Notes: generated by a model from the sequence alone, not told the origin. A DNA stretch of 64,000 bases from Trochalopteron elliotii (GCA_024734555.1 JANPWX010000214.1:666665-730664), one strand, 5' to 3'. Positions 22,747 to 36,600 are shown, numbered from the stretch's first letter. Numbers and translations: made by a program.

Positions 22747-24254
22747 TGCAGAAGGCTATTCTAAGCACATGTCATTCCCATTCCCATCAGGGCTCACCAA
22801 GATGTTCAGGTAACTGTCCTCTCTAAGCTCTTGTCAGAATTATGTCTCTTACAAGCACCATGAATTTTAGAGGCACAATTTTAGAATTTTTAAACAGAAC
22901 AATCTTTAATGGGTTGGAGTGAAGAGGCTATAGAAACACTGTCCTGGAAGCCTTGCTCAATTTTTTAATCCAAATGGAATACAATTCTTGCTAAGAATCT
23001 GGTCCAAAGTATGACTGCTGCACTCCATCCCTCGCTCTCCCTAGCAAAAAAACAAACAAGAAACACCAAACAAAACAAACAAACCCACACAAACACATAA
23101 ACAAACAAAAAATGAGGAACATAACACAGAGAAGTATTGGTTTTTTTTCGTATCAGCCTCTTCTACCTTATCAAAACCCCCATTCCCTCCTGTTATCCCC
23201 ACAGCTGTCTTCTTCAAGTGACAACAAACGTGCAGCAAAAGGTTGCTGAGTTCCAAGTGAGGAGTGTGGGATGAGCACCAGATTCACCCACATATCCAGG
23301 CTGCTCTCAGCAGAACAAGGGAATCCCTCAGTTCTAAAAGACTACCCTGCCCACCAAAAACCTGACAATATTTCATTTTCTCTTTTTGCATTTATAATGC
23401 ATTAGACCATGATCTTCTTAAAAATGCTGGGAGGTTCTGCTGATGGATGGAAAAAAACATCTTTACTGTACATAAAGAAATGTGTTATTATCAGTTTTGC
23501 CAGCTCCTGACATCCACTTAAATACTAGACATCAGTTTCTGCTACTTAAACAAAAAGATCTGGGGAAAATTATTTGGAAAGCAGAAGAAGATAAGCCAAA
23601 GAGCGTCTGTTCATGTCCCAGTTACTGCAGCTGTGCGTGAGACTTCATGAACTATGTCTTTGTCATTTGGACAAATGCGTTTAGATGTTTGCTTTTAAAC
23701 TCAGTGTGGTTTAAGCTATTACTGTCCTTGCCAAAACACTGTTCCAGTAGTCACGCTACCACTTGTGGAGTCAGAGATGAAAAGACTTCCTAAGGTCACC
23801 AGGTAACTGTCAAGTGTGTTTAGAGCTGGAGAATTACGGACACGGAAGAGGGACTTAGCTTGCTGACACAGCGATCAGCCAGCTCAGTTATTCATCTGAC
23901 ATGATAAACAGACACACACACGCTCTAAAGACAACAGCTGAAGTCAATAAAAGCACCTCACACATTACAGCAAATTTTCCTTATTGGGACAGGTAGGAAA
24001 GTAAAAGTGCAAAGAGAACTAACACTGAACAACTGAACATTCAAAAACATAACAAGAGTCCATCCACACAAAAGAAAAATGGGAATTAATGAGTTTTATA
24101 GGCTCAGTGCCATTGCTTCTTAAAAGATAAAAAGCATTTAGAAATATTCTTTAAAAAAAAATCCACCTTATAACAGCCTTATAACATTATTAACACCTTA
24201 TAATGTTAATCGCAAGCAAAACTGTGCATCGCAAAATGCTCTTTTGTCTTTCAG
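22747..24254. other. no gene; AAAC-rich patch
   Basis: Unique sequence with an A/C-rich simple stretch at 23041-23112 (AAAC and AAACA units). A 19-bp block at 22793-22811 lies between a good acceptor and a CAG|GTAACT donor, but is too short to interpret. CCTTATAA recurs three times between 24166 and 24204. Confidence 0.4.
23041..23112. repeat. AAAC-rich simple sequence
   Basis: Imperfect runs of AAAC/AAACA over about 70 bp, probably a decayed A-rich tail or microsatellite. Confidence 0.7.
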
Positions 24255-24470
24255 ATCAACTTTACTGTGCACATTAAAAGATGGCTAATTCTGCCCTTCA
24301 CCTTGGGACCAGATCCAAGCAAAAATACTTTAATACTGTGCACTTCCCCAAGGTGCACTGACTGGGATTCAGTCTGCCTAAATCAAATCTATAATTTCTT
24401 CCTACACTGTTTTAGGGGATCTAGTAAATCAAGCCTACTAATGCAAGTTCCACAGATAACCCAGGGATAA
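24255..24470 (+). other. exon-like open frame after a strong acceptor
   Basis: A strong acceptor (CTTTTGTCTTTCAG, ending 24254) is followed in phase 0 by 71 codons to TAA at 24468-24470. The peptide includes RWLILPFTLGPDPSKN and several Cys residues. No known domain is visible and no poly(A) signal lies close by. It could be a last exon, but strong pyrimidine tracts followed by an open frame of this length also arise by chance. Confidence 0.18.
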
Positions 24471-24963
24471 AAACAAGTACCTTGAAAAAGTTCAGCTTCA
24501 GCCACTTGACTAGAAGCTTGGCCTAAAGGCCTCAAGTATATATCTCCATTGCCTAGAAAGGCATTACAGCATTTATTTTAGGGAATTTGCTTCATTATAT
24601 GTCAATTAATAATCTGCATTAGGAGAACTAAGCCAAGCACTTTATAGCCAGCTGTAACAATTTTGTAATGTATTTAAGATAAATACTTTTTACTTCCATT
24701 CTTAAGCCATAGAAGTCACATGAATAGATCAAAAACTCATTTTCCTCTATAACCATCAAATTGCTATACTTCATGTTCAGAGGAAATGGGCAACGCTATA
24801 ATGTCTCAAAAGATCGTAAGCCAAAGAGCTTAAAAAAATACATGCATTGTCAATGCTAAAAATCCTAAAACTAAACATGAAAAATTTTTAGTAGGACCTT
24901 AACTCCAAAAGCCCCCAAGTGTTCAAAATTTTTGAACTCGTCTTATTTTTGTCCTTGGTTGTA

Positions 24964-25045
24964 AAATCATGCTAAGGTTTAGGCTGGAATGGACCATTAA
25001 AGATCATCTAGTTCCTAGTGCTATGGACAGGGATGTTATCCCTGT
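24964..25045 (-). mobile_element. CR1: CR1 LINE 3' end, short
   Basis: The plus strand reads AAAATCATGCTAAGG, then GGCTGGAATGGACC, TTAAAGATCATCTAGTTCC and GGACAGGGATGTTATCC, the reversed CR1 3' terminus, about 80 bp long. Confidence 0.75.
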
Positions 25046-28000
25046 TATATAGATGGAAATGAAATTCAGAGCTTAGAATTTGAGCATCATCATCATCTGC
25101 TGATGGATCTGAGGTGCAAGTCACCCATGTTAGACAAAAATGATGCAAAAGTAATTATTTTTTTTCTCATTTGCAAATAACCAAATTCATCTTAAAATTG
25201 TACTCATTTAACCCACAGAACTTTACAGAAAAACTATCTAGTTTTTTAACTGAACTTCAGAATTTTCTGCAAGTACTCTGCACAGTTCAATGCAGGACAT
25301 GAGGCATCCTTTCAAGATAATGCCTTTTGGGCTAATTCCACTAATTCCATTAACAAGCATCTAGGAGATACTGTGAAGAGATCCATCTGATCTGTTCCAC
25401 TGCCCAACACCATCTGCCCTTGCCTGACTGCAACAGCTGTCTAGGGCTGTCTCTAGGCAATTCTGCTCTGCAACATGCCATCAGATGCTTCTTCTCAGTC
25501 TCCTGCCATCCTGAGGGACAAGCAGCCTTCCTCCTGCTGCTGTGTTTCAGCAGTTTCTTTCAACACGTCAAATATCCTCCAGGGTACATCAAGTCACCTA
25601 TTAATGCCTCAGTCCTAACACTGAGAAGGGATTTCCTGTAGCAGAGATGGTGTTTGCAATGTTAGATAAGCTTGCCATCCAAACTCATAACAGTCTGGCA
25701 CTAGGCTTCCAGGAAAGGGACCAATCCACTTCTCTGTGGGCACAGAGCCATCTCAACAGATGGGATGAATGAAGGCATTCATGAGCCTGTGCACACTACG
25801 GGCACCACATACCACTGCTCAAAACATGAGTCACAGCTCAGATCATCTGCTTAAATATTAGCCAAGGCACAGCTCCTTATCCAGACCTGTACTACCCACA
25901 AATATTTCCAGTGCAGCTACACACAACATTTTAGAGGTATGATAACAGCTGAATATATACTTAGGCTAATTACATAAGAACATTCCCTTCCATTTCCATC
26001 CCATTTTTTTTAACCACATGTGCATTTTAAGACATTACATCTTACTATAATAGGCCTGTGAGCACATAGTACCATCAAACCCTGCTATTCTTGCAAATAT
26101 CACAATTTTAAAGCAGAGCTGCACTGGATCATTACCTCAAATGCCTCTGTAAAGCACACATTTTCTGCACAAAACCACAGTAACTACTCAGTAGGTTTTA
26201 TTCTTGCCTCTGCATTGGAACTGAATCAACCTCCCAGTACACAGCATTGGAAGCATTCTGCTGCTGGGGGCAATGCATTTCAGATAAGATGTATGTCACA
26301 AGTAAACTCCTTGCAGCCATTTAAGTAAGATCTTCTGAGTTTCTTCATAAAAGAAAACTAATTTTTCGTCATGACCCACAGAAAGTCCAGCTTGAAATTT
26401 GGCCTACTGAAATTCTCTTTTCCCCTCACTATATTTTCAACTGTAGATATTGGTGCTCCTTTCACTGCCTATCTTATAATTTCTATTAATACATGTTAAA
26501 CCTCTGTCTGTGTTTCAGCAAAGACATGCCTTCCCTGTAAAATTTTTTGGAAGATCATGACCCAGTATAAACACATAACCACCAGCACCATAAAAATAAA
26601 ATAAAAGGGCAGACTTCTAGAACTTCATTCATTAAAATGCTTTGCTATCACTAGGTTTTATTACACTATGGATTCATCCCCATCAGGCAGTAACAACACA
26701 TCTCTAAAGTTCTTTATGGAATACATATTTTACAGTGGGGTCATTTAGCCCCCTGAGAGATTTAACTGGAGATTAAGCAAACAGAACCTTCAAGATCATT
26801 CTGGTTTGACAAAAGACTGCATACTTAGAATGTCTTTTATGGGTATATCTTCAATTATTTACCCTCTTTTTTCCCCCTTCCTCTGTTCATAAGGAAGATT
26901 TCAACTAATTATCGACAAGACACCCTGAATAGGTTATTTTGAGGAACACAAACATCCATGTGGTTTCCAAGAAGCTGTCAGGTATTTCCTCCAATTTGAA
27001 GAGAAAGAGTGATATGCCACAGATCCTACCAGCTGGAAATATTTATTTACAAGTGACTTGAACACATGGCCTGAAAATACATTTATGATAAATTCTAGCC
27101 TTTGCTTAAGCCTTACTAATGATCCAGGTTCACTGTTCCTATTTCCTTTGGCCTCATGAATAGTATTCTAAAATCAAGTAATGAAAAATTAACACGTAAT
27201 CCACAATGGCTTTAAAAAGAGACATGCATACACTCTGTAGACAGATTTGATCCCAAAAAATGAATTTTTAGGCCCAACAAGGCCCACACACTAGAGAAGA
27301 GCAATCCAGGACTTTTTCCTAATAAAGGATAAAACTTTGTCACAAAACAGTTCATTAGCTTATGAGAGACATCAACTGATGTCCCGTCTGAGCTGGTTAT
27401 AAATGCTAAGGGTTGAAGGGTACTCCAAGCGTCAATTCACAACCAACAAGAGAAAAGAGACACAAAGAAAGACAGCACATCAGGTCTACACCCTCTTTGG
27501 GGAAAAACAAAGCATAAAAACAAGAATTATCAAAAGGACTAGACCACTACCCCAGGCTGCTATGGGAACCCTCTGAGGAACTGAGGAGAAACAGAAATCA
27601 CCTTGAAACACTGGATTATCAGGTATGTTCTCTGCATCTATTTCCAAACACAGAGATCATGCTTAGCTTTTCAGTGTAATAGAATTAACTATTTAACTTC
27701 AGCTGCAAACTTCTCAAATACAAGGAGAGACTTCAATGGCACTGGCCCAGGGAGTGGTGATGCTAAATAGGTAAAACATGATCATTCAGGAAGTGTGAAG
27801 TCTCCCAGTCTAAGGGGCTATAGGCACTGAGCTGCTGGACATGGAAAATCCTTAGGGGCAAATGTTTGTCCAACAAAGGTGTCTTCTTGACTACTGCTGG
27901 TTATTGGGTGCTTCTGTAGAAGCAGTACAAGACAGGGAGAAGGTGTGAGGCTCAGATGTTCCACTGAGACCATGCCTAAGTGTAGCACAATAAACAAATT

Positions 28001-30372
28001 ACCTAACACTGAAAAATCCATGCTGAAAAAAAATATTTGTTTTAATCATGTCCCATGTAAGGCAAATGAGAAAATAAAGTCTGAAATGCACACTATGCTT
28101 TCCCTGTTCTCACTCAAGTGTACTTCTAGAAAATTCACCAGTACCATAAAGCAAAAGAAGCAAATAAACACTTTTCAGGGGGTCCAAAAAGTAATGAGAT
28201 TGGTTGGCCCAACTGACCTTACCCATCTGCTTTGATGTGCCAGCTATTTCTCTGTCTTTGGTAGATGTCTATTCCTCACACATATATTGGCTCCCTCCTG
28301 ACAACCTCACAATCTTTAATACAGTTATCCTAAAAGTAGCCTGAACAGCTCAGAAGTCAGTCCCTGAGGACTTGAGAGTTGGCTCATCTCAGAAATTCAG
28401 ACACTTGAACTGGCCAGATGTGGACTGGGCTGGATGTCTGAAGTTTCCACTGAAATCAAGACACTGACTCAGAAAGTTTAAAATGTGTTTAAATAGGAGT
28501 CTTTAAAAACAACAAAAACTGTTGTGTTTGAAAATTTAAAGCCTACCAGAATCTACCTAGCTAACTGTGTACAGAGCAAAATGCTTTTCCTGACCCACGT
28601 AAGTGACCAACCACAGCCTGAAAGCACAAAATTAATGCATAGTAATTGATCTGATTTTAAAGATACTTAGGGGCTAGTAAGGGAGTCAGGAGCTGTTGAC
28701 TTTACTAAAAGGCAACTACCCAAATATTGAAAAAATATGTGTTCCTGTCTTTAAAAAGAGTGCCAAAACCAGTGTATATAGATAGCACTGATGCACTGCA
28801 CTCTTTCATTTGATGTTTTTTAAACTTACATGAAAAGGTCTTCAATTACTTTCCAGTTAAATACTGAAAAATACACGAAAATGTGGGTTTCCTGATCAAG
28901 CAAATGGTCAGGTTTTGAGTGAAGGTTATTAGAGGTGATCTGCCAGCAGCAACACTAAAAGCAAAGATGAGCAGACAGGGCATTCAGGGGTCCAGCTTCA
29001 TGCACACTAAGGCTGAGAAGAGAAGCACAAGTGAAATACAGAGGAGAAGCTGAGCTCCTTAATCATTCAAAGCTTCTATTTTCATAGTTTGCATTACATT
29101 CAGAAAACATAATTCAAAATTAATAGAAATAATTTCATCAGGACGTTTTATCTCAGCAATGTATAGGCACACCAAAAATTGTTCATGCTGATACAAAATT
29201 TAGAAGTGGAAAATCAAAGGAAGCTGCAAAGTCAAAATATCTTCTAAAATATTTTCTTTTTCCGCCAGTTAACTTTTATAATCCAATTGCTTCTTTCATC
29301 TGTTCAGATACATTTTCTGCCAAGTGACATGCCACTTGGGCAAATCACAACAGTCAAGTGCATGTCCTAGTTTACCTACTTCATATGCAAAAAAAAACCC
29401 CTAAACTTACTTATTGGGTGCATTACTATCCTTCTTTCTTGTAACCAAAGCAGAAAGAGAAGCATTTTAACAAACTGAACCATATCTAACAAAAAACCCC
29501 TGACATCTCTTCAGCCTATTCATTTGCCAAACCACTGACACATTTTAATGATAGTTTTAAGGATATTTATTTTCATTATTTTATTAAAACCAAGGTAAAT
29601 CCAACAATTAATTTTAAAACCACATCTGTGATTTTAGGAAAAAGGAATCTTTTAAAAACATAATTCAAAGTAGTCTATATTAAAATAAATCTTGCAAGAG
29701 CTGCAGCTAAATCAAGACATAATGGATTAAATTATTCAGAGCAATTTGTCAAGTATACCTAATGCAAGACACAGGTCATAAAAGAAATTCACACAGACTT
29801 TTTGTTCTTGTTAAACTATAGCTGAAATCCCTACAAATATACAGTGTTAGGTGTGTGTGGGGGGTGTTATTTGAGTGTTTCCAAATAGTGACTCCTACCT
29901 GGAGAAAAGAAAACATGCAGTATTTAGAGTTCAAAAAATACTTATCTCCTTGTCTTAATCTAACAAAGCCAGAGAAGTACTTAACACAAACTTTGGGAGG
30001 AAAAAAACCTATCTGATGGTTTAGGTGCCTTAGAAATACCTCCTTCCTTGTTGTACATGCTCTCTCTGAACTACGTGTTGGCAGGTTCATGAGTCAAGGT
30101 AGGAATTTTACTCACATCAACTATCAAGAAGGTTATTTGGAAAAGGAAATGAGGACAGACCAGGACCTTGAAATACCTGCCAAACCACAGCAAAAAGCAG
30201 GACAAAACTGTCTGCTATCCTCCTCAGGACAATTTTTGTTCGTATTTATTCTGACAACAAGCAATTTAGAAAAACTCTCTCTACAAAATACCAGCCGGAC
30301 ATCTCAATCCAGCCGGTGCTGATTAGTTTACTGCAGACATCTCTGCTGGAACTATTGACTTTTCATTTTCAG
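25046..30372. other. no gene recognised
   Basis: Over 5 kb of AT-rich unique sequence. A GC-richer patch at about 25380-25760 has one 73-codon frame of no recognisable type. An acceptor-like site ending 26518 leads to a short open frame only. A mariner-like terminal motif lies at 28182-28201 (see findings). Confidence 0.4.
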
Positions 30373-30500
30373 CTTATGCACCTGCAGTAACAGCAGCAGT
30401 GGGTACAAGCCAGAGACCACGGCGTGACCAGCCTCCAGAAGAGGTGCTGGGAACACTCCATCTCCTAATGTTCCCTAACGAAGACTGGATGTCTGTCTGA
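30373..30500 (+). CDS. candidate 3'-terminal coding exon
   Basis: A strong acceptor (TTGACTTTTCATTTTCAG, ending 30372) opens the block. Two bases finish a split codon and 41 codons follow to TGA at 30498-30500. Only this frame stays open. The peptide contains TSQRPRRDQPPEEVLG and ends LLMFPNEDWMSV. The coding part is clearly more GC-rich than the flanks and keeps several CpG sites, which are normally lost from neutral bird DNA. The downstream 150 bp are rich in TAAT motifs and could be conserved 3'UTR or an enhancer. I do not recognise the protein. Its entry phase matches one reading of the exon at 77 and the block at 2063, so an alternative last exon of the same plus-strand gene is possible but unproven. 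Confidence 0.3.
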
Positions 30501-30589
30501 TAAATCTGCTTTAGGTAAATTGAAGCTACCGGTAATTGGATGAATTGCAAAACTGAGTGACATACTCTGCTGGCATGATCTACATTAAT

Positions 30590-30665
30590 CTTCAATCTAC
30601 ACTAATCAAATCAAGCAAATTATGTTATTAACATAATTAATTCATTATGGGTAATTAATGAAGTC
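30590..30665. promoter_or_regulatory. homeodomain-type TAAT cluster
   Basis: Within 75 bp there are at least six TAAT or ATTA cores, including CACTAATCAAATCAAGC, ATGTTATTAACATAATTAAT and GGGTAATTAATGAAG. The density and spacing resemble vertebrate conserved non-coding enhancers bound by LIM, POU or paired-type homeodomain proteins. AT-rich composition alone raises the chance rate, so conservation must decide. Confidence 0.25.
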
Positions 30666-33600
30666 CAGAAGAAGCCAGCCACATCTGCAAACTCAAAATT
30701 CACTCCACAGTAGAAACTATGGAAATAGGAATGTACCACTATTTTCCTTCCTAGTAGGAAGACATTCTTATAGCTCTTAAATCACATGAATATGAACATT
30801 TTTACCTTCCAAAAGAATTGTTTGGGATTTGCTTGGCTAAGAGGGCTAGAGTGCTCATACATTTTTGCTCTAGTTACAGGGAAAAAAAATGTTTAATAGA
30901 AATCTATGCACAGAAAATATTTATACAGTGTTGAACAGATACTGAAAAATTATTATAACTTAGAAATTAAAACAAATTTAGCAAAATAAATTTCTATATT
31001 CAAGATGATCTGATCTAAGTTTGTCCTGTCATTTTCTTTCAGTCACAGATGCCACCCAGGTGATTTTTAAAGAAAACAGTATATAATTAATCACATGCTT
31101 GTGATTTGAATACAAATACACTTAAACGCAGAAATAGATTTGGTGCATCTGTTGTGATTTCTTTTTTGCCTGTAAAATCATGATTCTCTTTTAAAAGTTA
31201 GTTATTTTTCATGTACATTGATTCTAAAACACATTGATTCCAAAATAGCAGCATAATTAGAGTGTATCTGTGCCAATGTTTTCTGCTTTATGAAAAGCAA
31301 CACAGATCAGTATCAGTCTCCTGCAATCCTAAGCAGCCCTGAAATGCACTTTATTACAGAACGATTCACAGGGCATCTCCATGAGCCACAAAACACTTCT
31401 TCACACAGCATGTGAGAAAGTCTTACTCTCTACATTCACTCTCCTCCCCACATTCAACTAGGGTGGTTTGATATTATAATGCAGCTATTTCTATTGGGAC
31501 TAGGAATCTGGAGCAGACATTCTACACACCTGAGCCAGGGAAGGCAAGTGAATCATTAAATTCCAAGACAGACAGCCCAAGCTCCCTCTGTATTCAATGG
31601 GGAACACTGTAGCAGAGGGCAAACCACATCATCCTACAGGTACCTGAGTGCTCTCCTCCAGAGGTGCCTACTTCCCTCCACAGCCTACAGTTAAATGTGA
31701 TATTCAGAGTTAAAATAATTTCAAAAAATTTTTTTAAAAATCCCTGAACTGCAAATAGTCACTCTAAAGTTTTACTCAGAGTTTTCAGTACTCCCTCTTT
31801 CTCAAGTGCAGGCAGCAGCTGTCAGACCATGTAAAGCCCATCCATCAACTATGATATACTAGAGAAGAGAACGAGCTGGAAAAACCTTCAGAACTATTTA
31901 GCCTAATGTAATATTTATTGCTATTTTAAGCTGGGTGTCTCAAAGGATGCAAAGAACTTTAGAATATTGAACAGATTTGGAATGAAGTGGACTTGGAGCA
32001 AAAGGTGTTTCATAGATTTTAAGGCAACTCTTGAAAAATGAAGAAACACAGAAATAAAATAGTATAGAAAGTAACAGAGACATTAGCACATTGAGGGCCA
32101 GGTTCTTAATGGACAGGGGAAATTTCCATTCGAGAAGAAAAATTAAAAAGTCCTAGAATGGAAAGCACTGATCTCAAGATTAAGCATACAAGCTGTCATG
32201 GAGCAATCTCAAGCAATGTGTCAGCACCAGAGCTGGATGGACTGAGAGGAGCCTGAGAAGAACTTTTCATTACAGACCTCAGAAGAATATTTCTTTAAGA
32301 GTTTGAGAACAACATACTTGACTCTGAAAGAGCAGTCTTCAAAAGCTTCAACACGTGTAGGTGGTAATCAACTAAACAGAACAACTCAGAACAGAAGTCT
32401 CCCCTTGGAAACACTGCATGGAAGTGGAAAGTAGGAGAGATGAATCTCAAAGCAGATTTTCCGGAAGTTGAGTGTAGACTTGAAAAACTTTAAAGAGTCT
32501 GCGGAGGTCATTGCACAGTTGATCAGAAGTCTGAAGTACAGTGATGCAGGAAAGAGAGGAATCAGGTTGCACAATGTGAAATTATTGACTGGGAGAAACT
32601 AAGTAGTAAATTCTCCTCCTCTTGGAAACAAAATTTCATGACACACCAACAGTCTGTATAACTGCTCATGACCTGAACAATCAGCAACAGTAAAATCCCA
32701 TAGGAATAACAGGCATATCTCATCTTCCAAATACTGCATTTTCTAGCCTTTGCATACATTCAAGTTTTCCAGAAAACTGCATCACCAAATGCACATACTG
32801 ATGAATTCTTAATAATTTGATTTGGGCAATTTCTTTTTCAAAAAGAAAGAGACACCACAAAAACACTTGAGATGTAAAGTTGCATTAGACAAGCATATCT
32901 TTGATATTTAATGTCTTTTTCAGTTATCATTAAAAACTCGAATAATTTTCCTCACATAATATGAAGTCTTTTCAGGTTCTAAATATTTGAACTCCGACAC
33001 TCAGAACAACCCTAGGACTTGCAGGTTGTTTTGCTGTACTATGCTCCCTCTGTAACTTAGGGCTCGTTAATGTGATTGTAACTGCCATTTATTTCAAACA
33101 CGTACATTAACTATAAAGAAATTTATTGTGAATAAGGAAAAAACCTCAGAGGAGCAATTTCTTATTATTTTGAAAATTTAGTGGGATTAGACAAAACAAC
33201 ACACCTGTCTGCAGTGCAACAATTTGCAGGTTTCTGAGGAAAGCTCTTGACAGTGAATGATTTAACCTGGAAAACAACCAAATTCAAGCTTTGTTTTTTC
33301 AGTGACAACAGTTGAGGCCCATATGCTACTTTCTGCTCACACCTAAAAATAACTTAACATTCCCTGAAGCAGTTATAAAGCCAGATCACTCCATTTTAAC
33401 CAATACGTAATCTAACCAATGGGTACAACACCTTTCCTATGGCTCTGCAGTTGCATTAATACTTGTGCTCATACCCATTTACTACTGCTTAAAGGAGCAA
33501 TGTGAAATGGAACAGTATCAGCACAACAGGCTGAACACCTCCCATGCTATGGCATCCTATAGACGAATCAATAAAACTTTCTTCAAGGTGGTACAAGTTT

Positions 33601-36600
33601 GTATCTTCTGAGCCAGAGAGGGGAACAGGACCCAAGTGTCACGTCCAGAAGGAAAACATAAACAAGAGGGATACTGAATTAAAATGCTGTCTATAGGCTG
33701 GGTTTTTTTATCACCTATACTTGGTATGAAAGTGAAGATCACATGGTGCACTTGAAGAAAGAGTTCAAGTCTGCAGCTCTAGTGAAGGAAGGCGTTTTCC
33801 CATGCAGAAAAACTAGCCAGATGATAAGCACAAATCCTTCTCTCTCCAGGACATCCAGCTGCCTAAGCAAGCAAAGCAGGCGTGCTGGTGTCTGTATCCC
33901 TGACTGAGCACACAGCCCTCTCATGTAAAGAGTACCTAACCTAACCTCAAGGCACCAAAATTCAGCACTGCAATCTTGTGATTGCAAGGCTTACCCAAGT
34001 TAAGTAAGTTGAGTGCTTAAAAGACTTTCTGTGATAAAAATTGAAATGGGGAAACATGCTCCCAACTAATGGCTAAATTATTCAAGCATCTTTGGTCTCC
34101 TCCTTTGAGAGACACCAACCAAAATACCTATAACCAGTACCTGCTGGTTCCCCCCTGTTGCTGCAGCTGCAAAAATAAGGCATTAGAAATAACAGCCTTC
34201 CCAGAGAAGATTACTTATTTGCATTCCTGGCACAGCGCACTTGCACAGTCCACAAAATGCATTCATTAACAGATAACAAAACAGCAGAAGGAGGTTTTCT
34301 TCAAATGTTCCACTCCTTCCTGAGCACAGGGGGAGTCCTCCAAACATTTCACTGATTTATCAAAGAAAATGCCCACCTTCTAGCAGGAGAGACATATTCC
34401 ACTGCATTTTGTTGCTAAGCAGTCCTCTGCATTTAACTGCAATTATTTATTTATATGAACTTCCTTCTCCACCTTCCCAAGATGCTTGTATTAACTGTAC
34501 AATAAAACCAGCATAAAAGCAGAAGGGCAAAATATTTAAGAGCAAAATTAACAGCTGTCATCAGAACTAAGAATGAGATGACAAAGAGAAACTGATATAA
34601 CTGGCAGGGGGCCAGGAAGATACACAACAATTTTTAAAAAGAGAAGTCAAGCTGCTAAGATAGATAGAGAGATAGCAATGAGATAAATCAAGTGGTGAGA
34701 CCTCATATGTGAGACTGCCCAAAACAAACATTTCAAGACTCATATTTAGTTGAGGAGCTGTGAGTACTCAGAAGGTCATGACCTTTTTCTTCAAGGTTCT
34801 TGAACATTTACTATATATAACACAAGTATTTATGATTTAAAACAAATCCATTCAGGCAGATTTTGATGGGATTGCTTGTGACACGTCTGAGAAAAATGCA
34901 CTACTTTAAACAGTCTGAGGAAATTAACCTAGCAGACTCAGTGTATCATGCCACAAAATTTCATCTACTTTAGGAAATACACACACTGAGGGTAAAAAAA
35001 AAAACAAAACATTTCTTTGAACTTGCTTAGATAACTCAAGATAACTCAAAATCCCAAGAATGTTTGCTGTGCTCTCTAGACCAATAGAGCACTCAGTGTT
35101 TAGCAACTGGAACTTTTTTGGGCTCTATACAATTTTCTCTCTTTCACTCTAAATGCCTTCAACTTTTTTCAACTTCTTTCTGTTCTCTAACCTATTTCAT
35201 AATGATTGAAGACTAACCATTACTTGAAGATAGATCAAGGTTCCAAACTTTTTCTTGCATTTGTTGAGAGTAACAGAGAATTTTTCTCCCCTTTACTGTC
35301 TTCTCAAGAATTCATTCTGTCAATGTCCTTGTTTAATCTGATCCATTGTTATTATTATAACTATTAACAATAACACATTCTAATTATGGTATCAAATATA
35401 ATTGGTTATCTATCAATTTCATGTCTGCAAGCTCTTGATCTCTTCTGATGTCTGCTATACACACTGGGGAGAGTCAAACCAGAAATGAGTGCCTTGCACA
35501 ACTACATCATTTGATATTTGATATATTTGATGTTATCAGGTTAACCTAGTTCAGACACACTTGCGAAAAATATACTAGAGGTTTCCTTTTCAAACGTAGC
35601 AAGCACTTATGTTCCTTATTCTAAACAGACAAGATATCCTGCCTGAGAAAAGAAGTGCTCCTTATTATTTGTTAATTCCACAACCAACAACAGTAATTAC
35701 AGCTCATATAAAGACATCTCAGCTCAGGATCAAAACAGATAAAGTTTCTTGTCCTGCAAATCTGGTATATTGGAATGTGTTTTGGTTCCAGAAAAGTTAC
35801 ATGAAGAGTAGCTAAAAGGGAAATCTTTTTTAATGTATTCTTGGTGACATCTGAAATTGGCAGGTACCTTATTGTTGCCAATAATTAACTTACTAATCTT
35901 GCTTAAGGCTTATATGGTAAGCGTTTGGAGGATGTTTCAGCTATCTTTCAGAATTCCTGGGTCTTCAAACAACTGAGCATATGATATTATAACAGAGCCT
36001 TATGTTGAATTAATGGTTAATAAACATGTTCCTTAGGGTTATAAAATACTTGTTATGACAGCATTTTGCCTTCCTGTAGCAACAATTGGTGATTACTTAA
36101 ACAGAGAGTGCCTGCCACTATGGCAGTAACTTATTTTGATTATGATTTCAAAGATGTAAAAATGCCTTAAGGCTTGGAAAGCAGATACAAGTTTAATAAG
36201 TATAGATATAAATAACTGACTAAATAAGCCACTACACAGACTTTTATAGATCAGTTCTCTACAGATTTCAAGGCAATGCCATCAATAAAGACAGAAAAAA
36301 GGATAAGCTGACTCCATGGGCCAGCAAGCCCTGTCAGATTCTTTAAAAACCCCACATTTCAAGGGTTCAGCATGCTGGTCATACCAGATAAGAATTTAAG
36401 AGAAAGAGTTGAACACTAAGAACACTTGCTCTGTATATAGCATTCCAGTATGTACTGGGGATTAGATTGTTAACAAATTAAGCAAGATTTATACATTCAA
36501 CAACATACTGCTAGAATACATACTATTTTTTTGACTCTGACTAATGTGACAACTTATACACTTGAATTGGCATGGAAGAAGAGACCTGAAGGTTAAACCT

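Noticed and set aside
26519..26605. Strong acceptor followed by a short open frame
   Set aside because: The frame is Lys/Ile/Thr-rich low-complexity sequence ending at a stop in an A-rich tract; typical of a false site.
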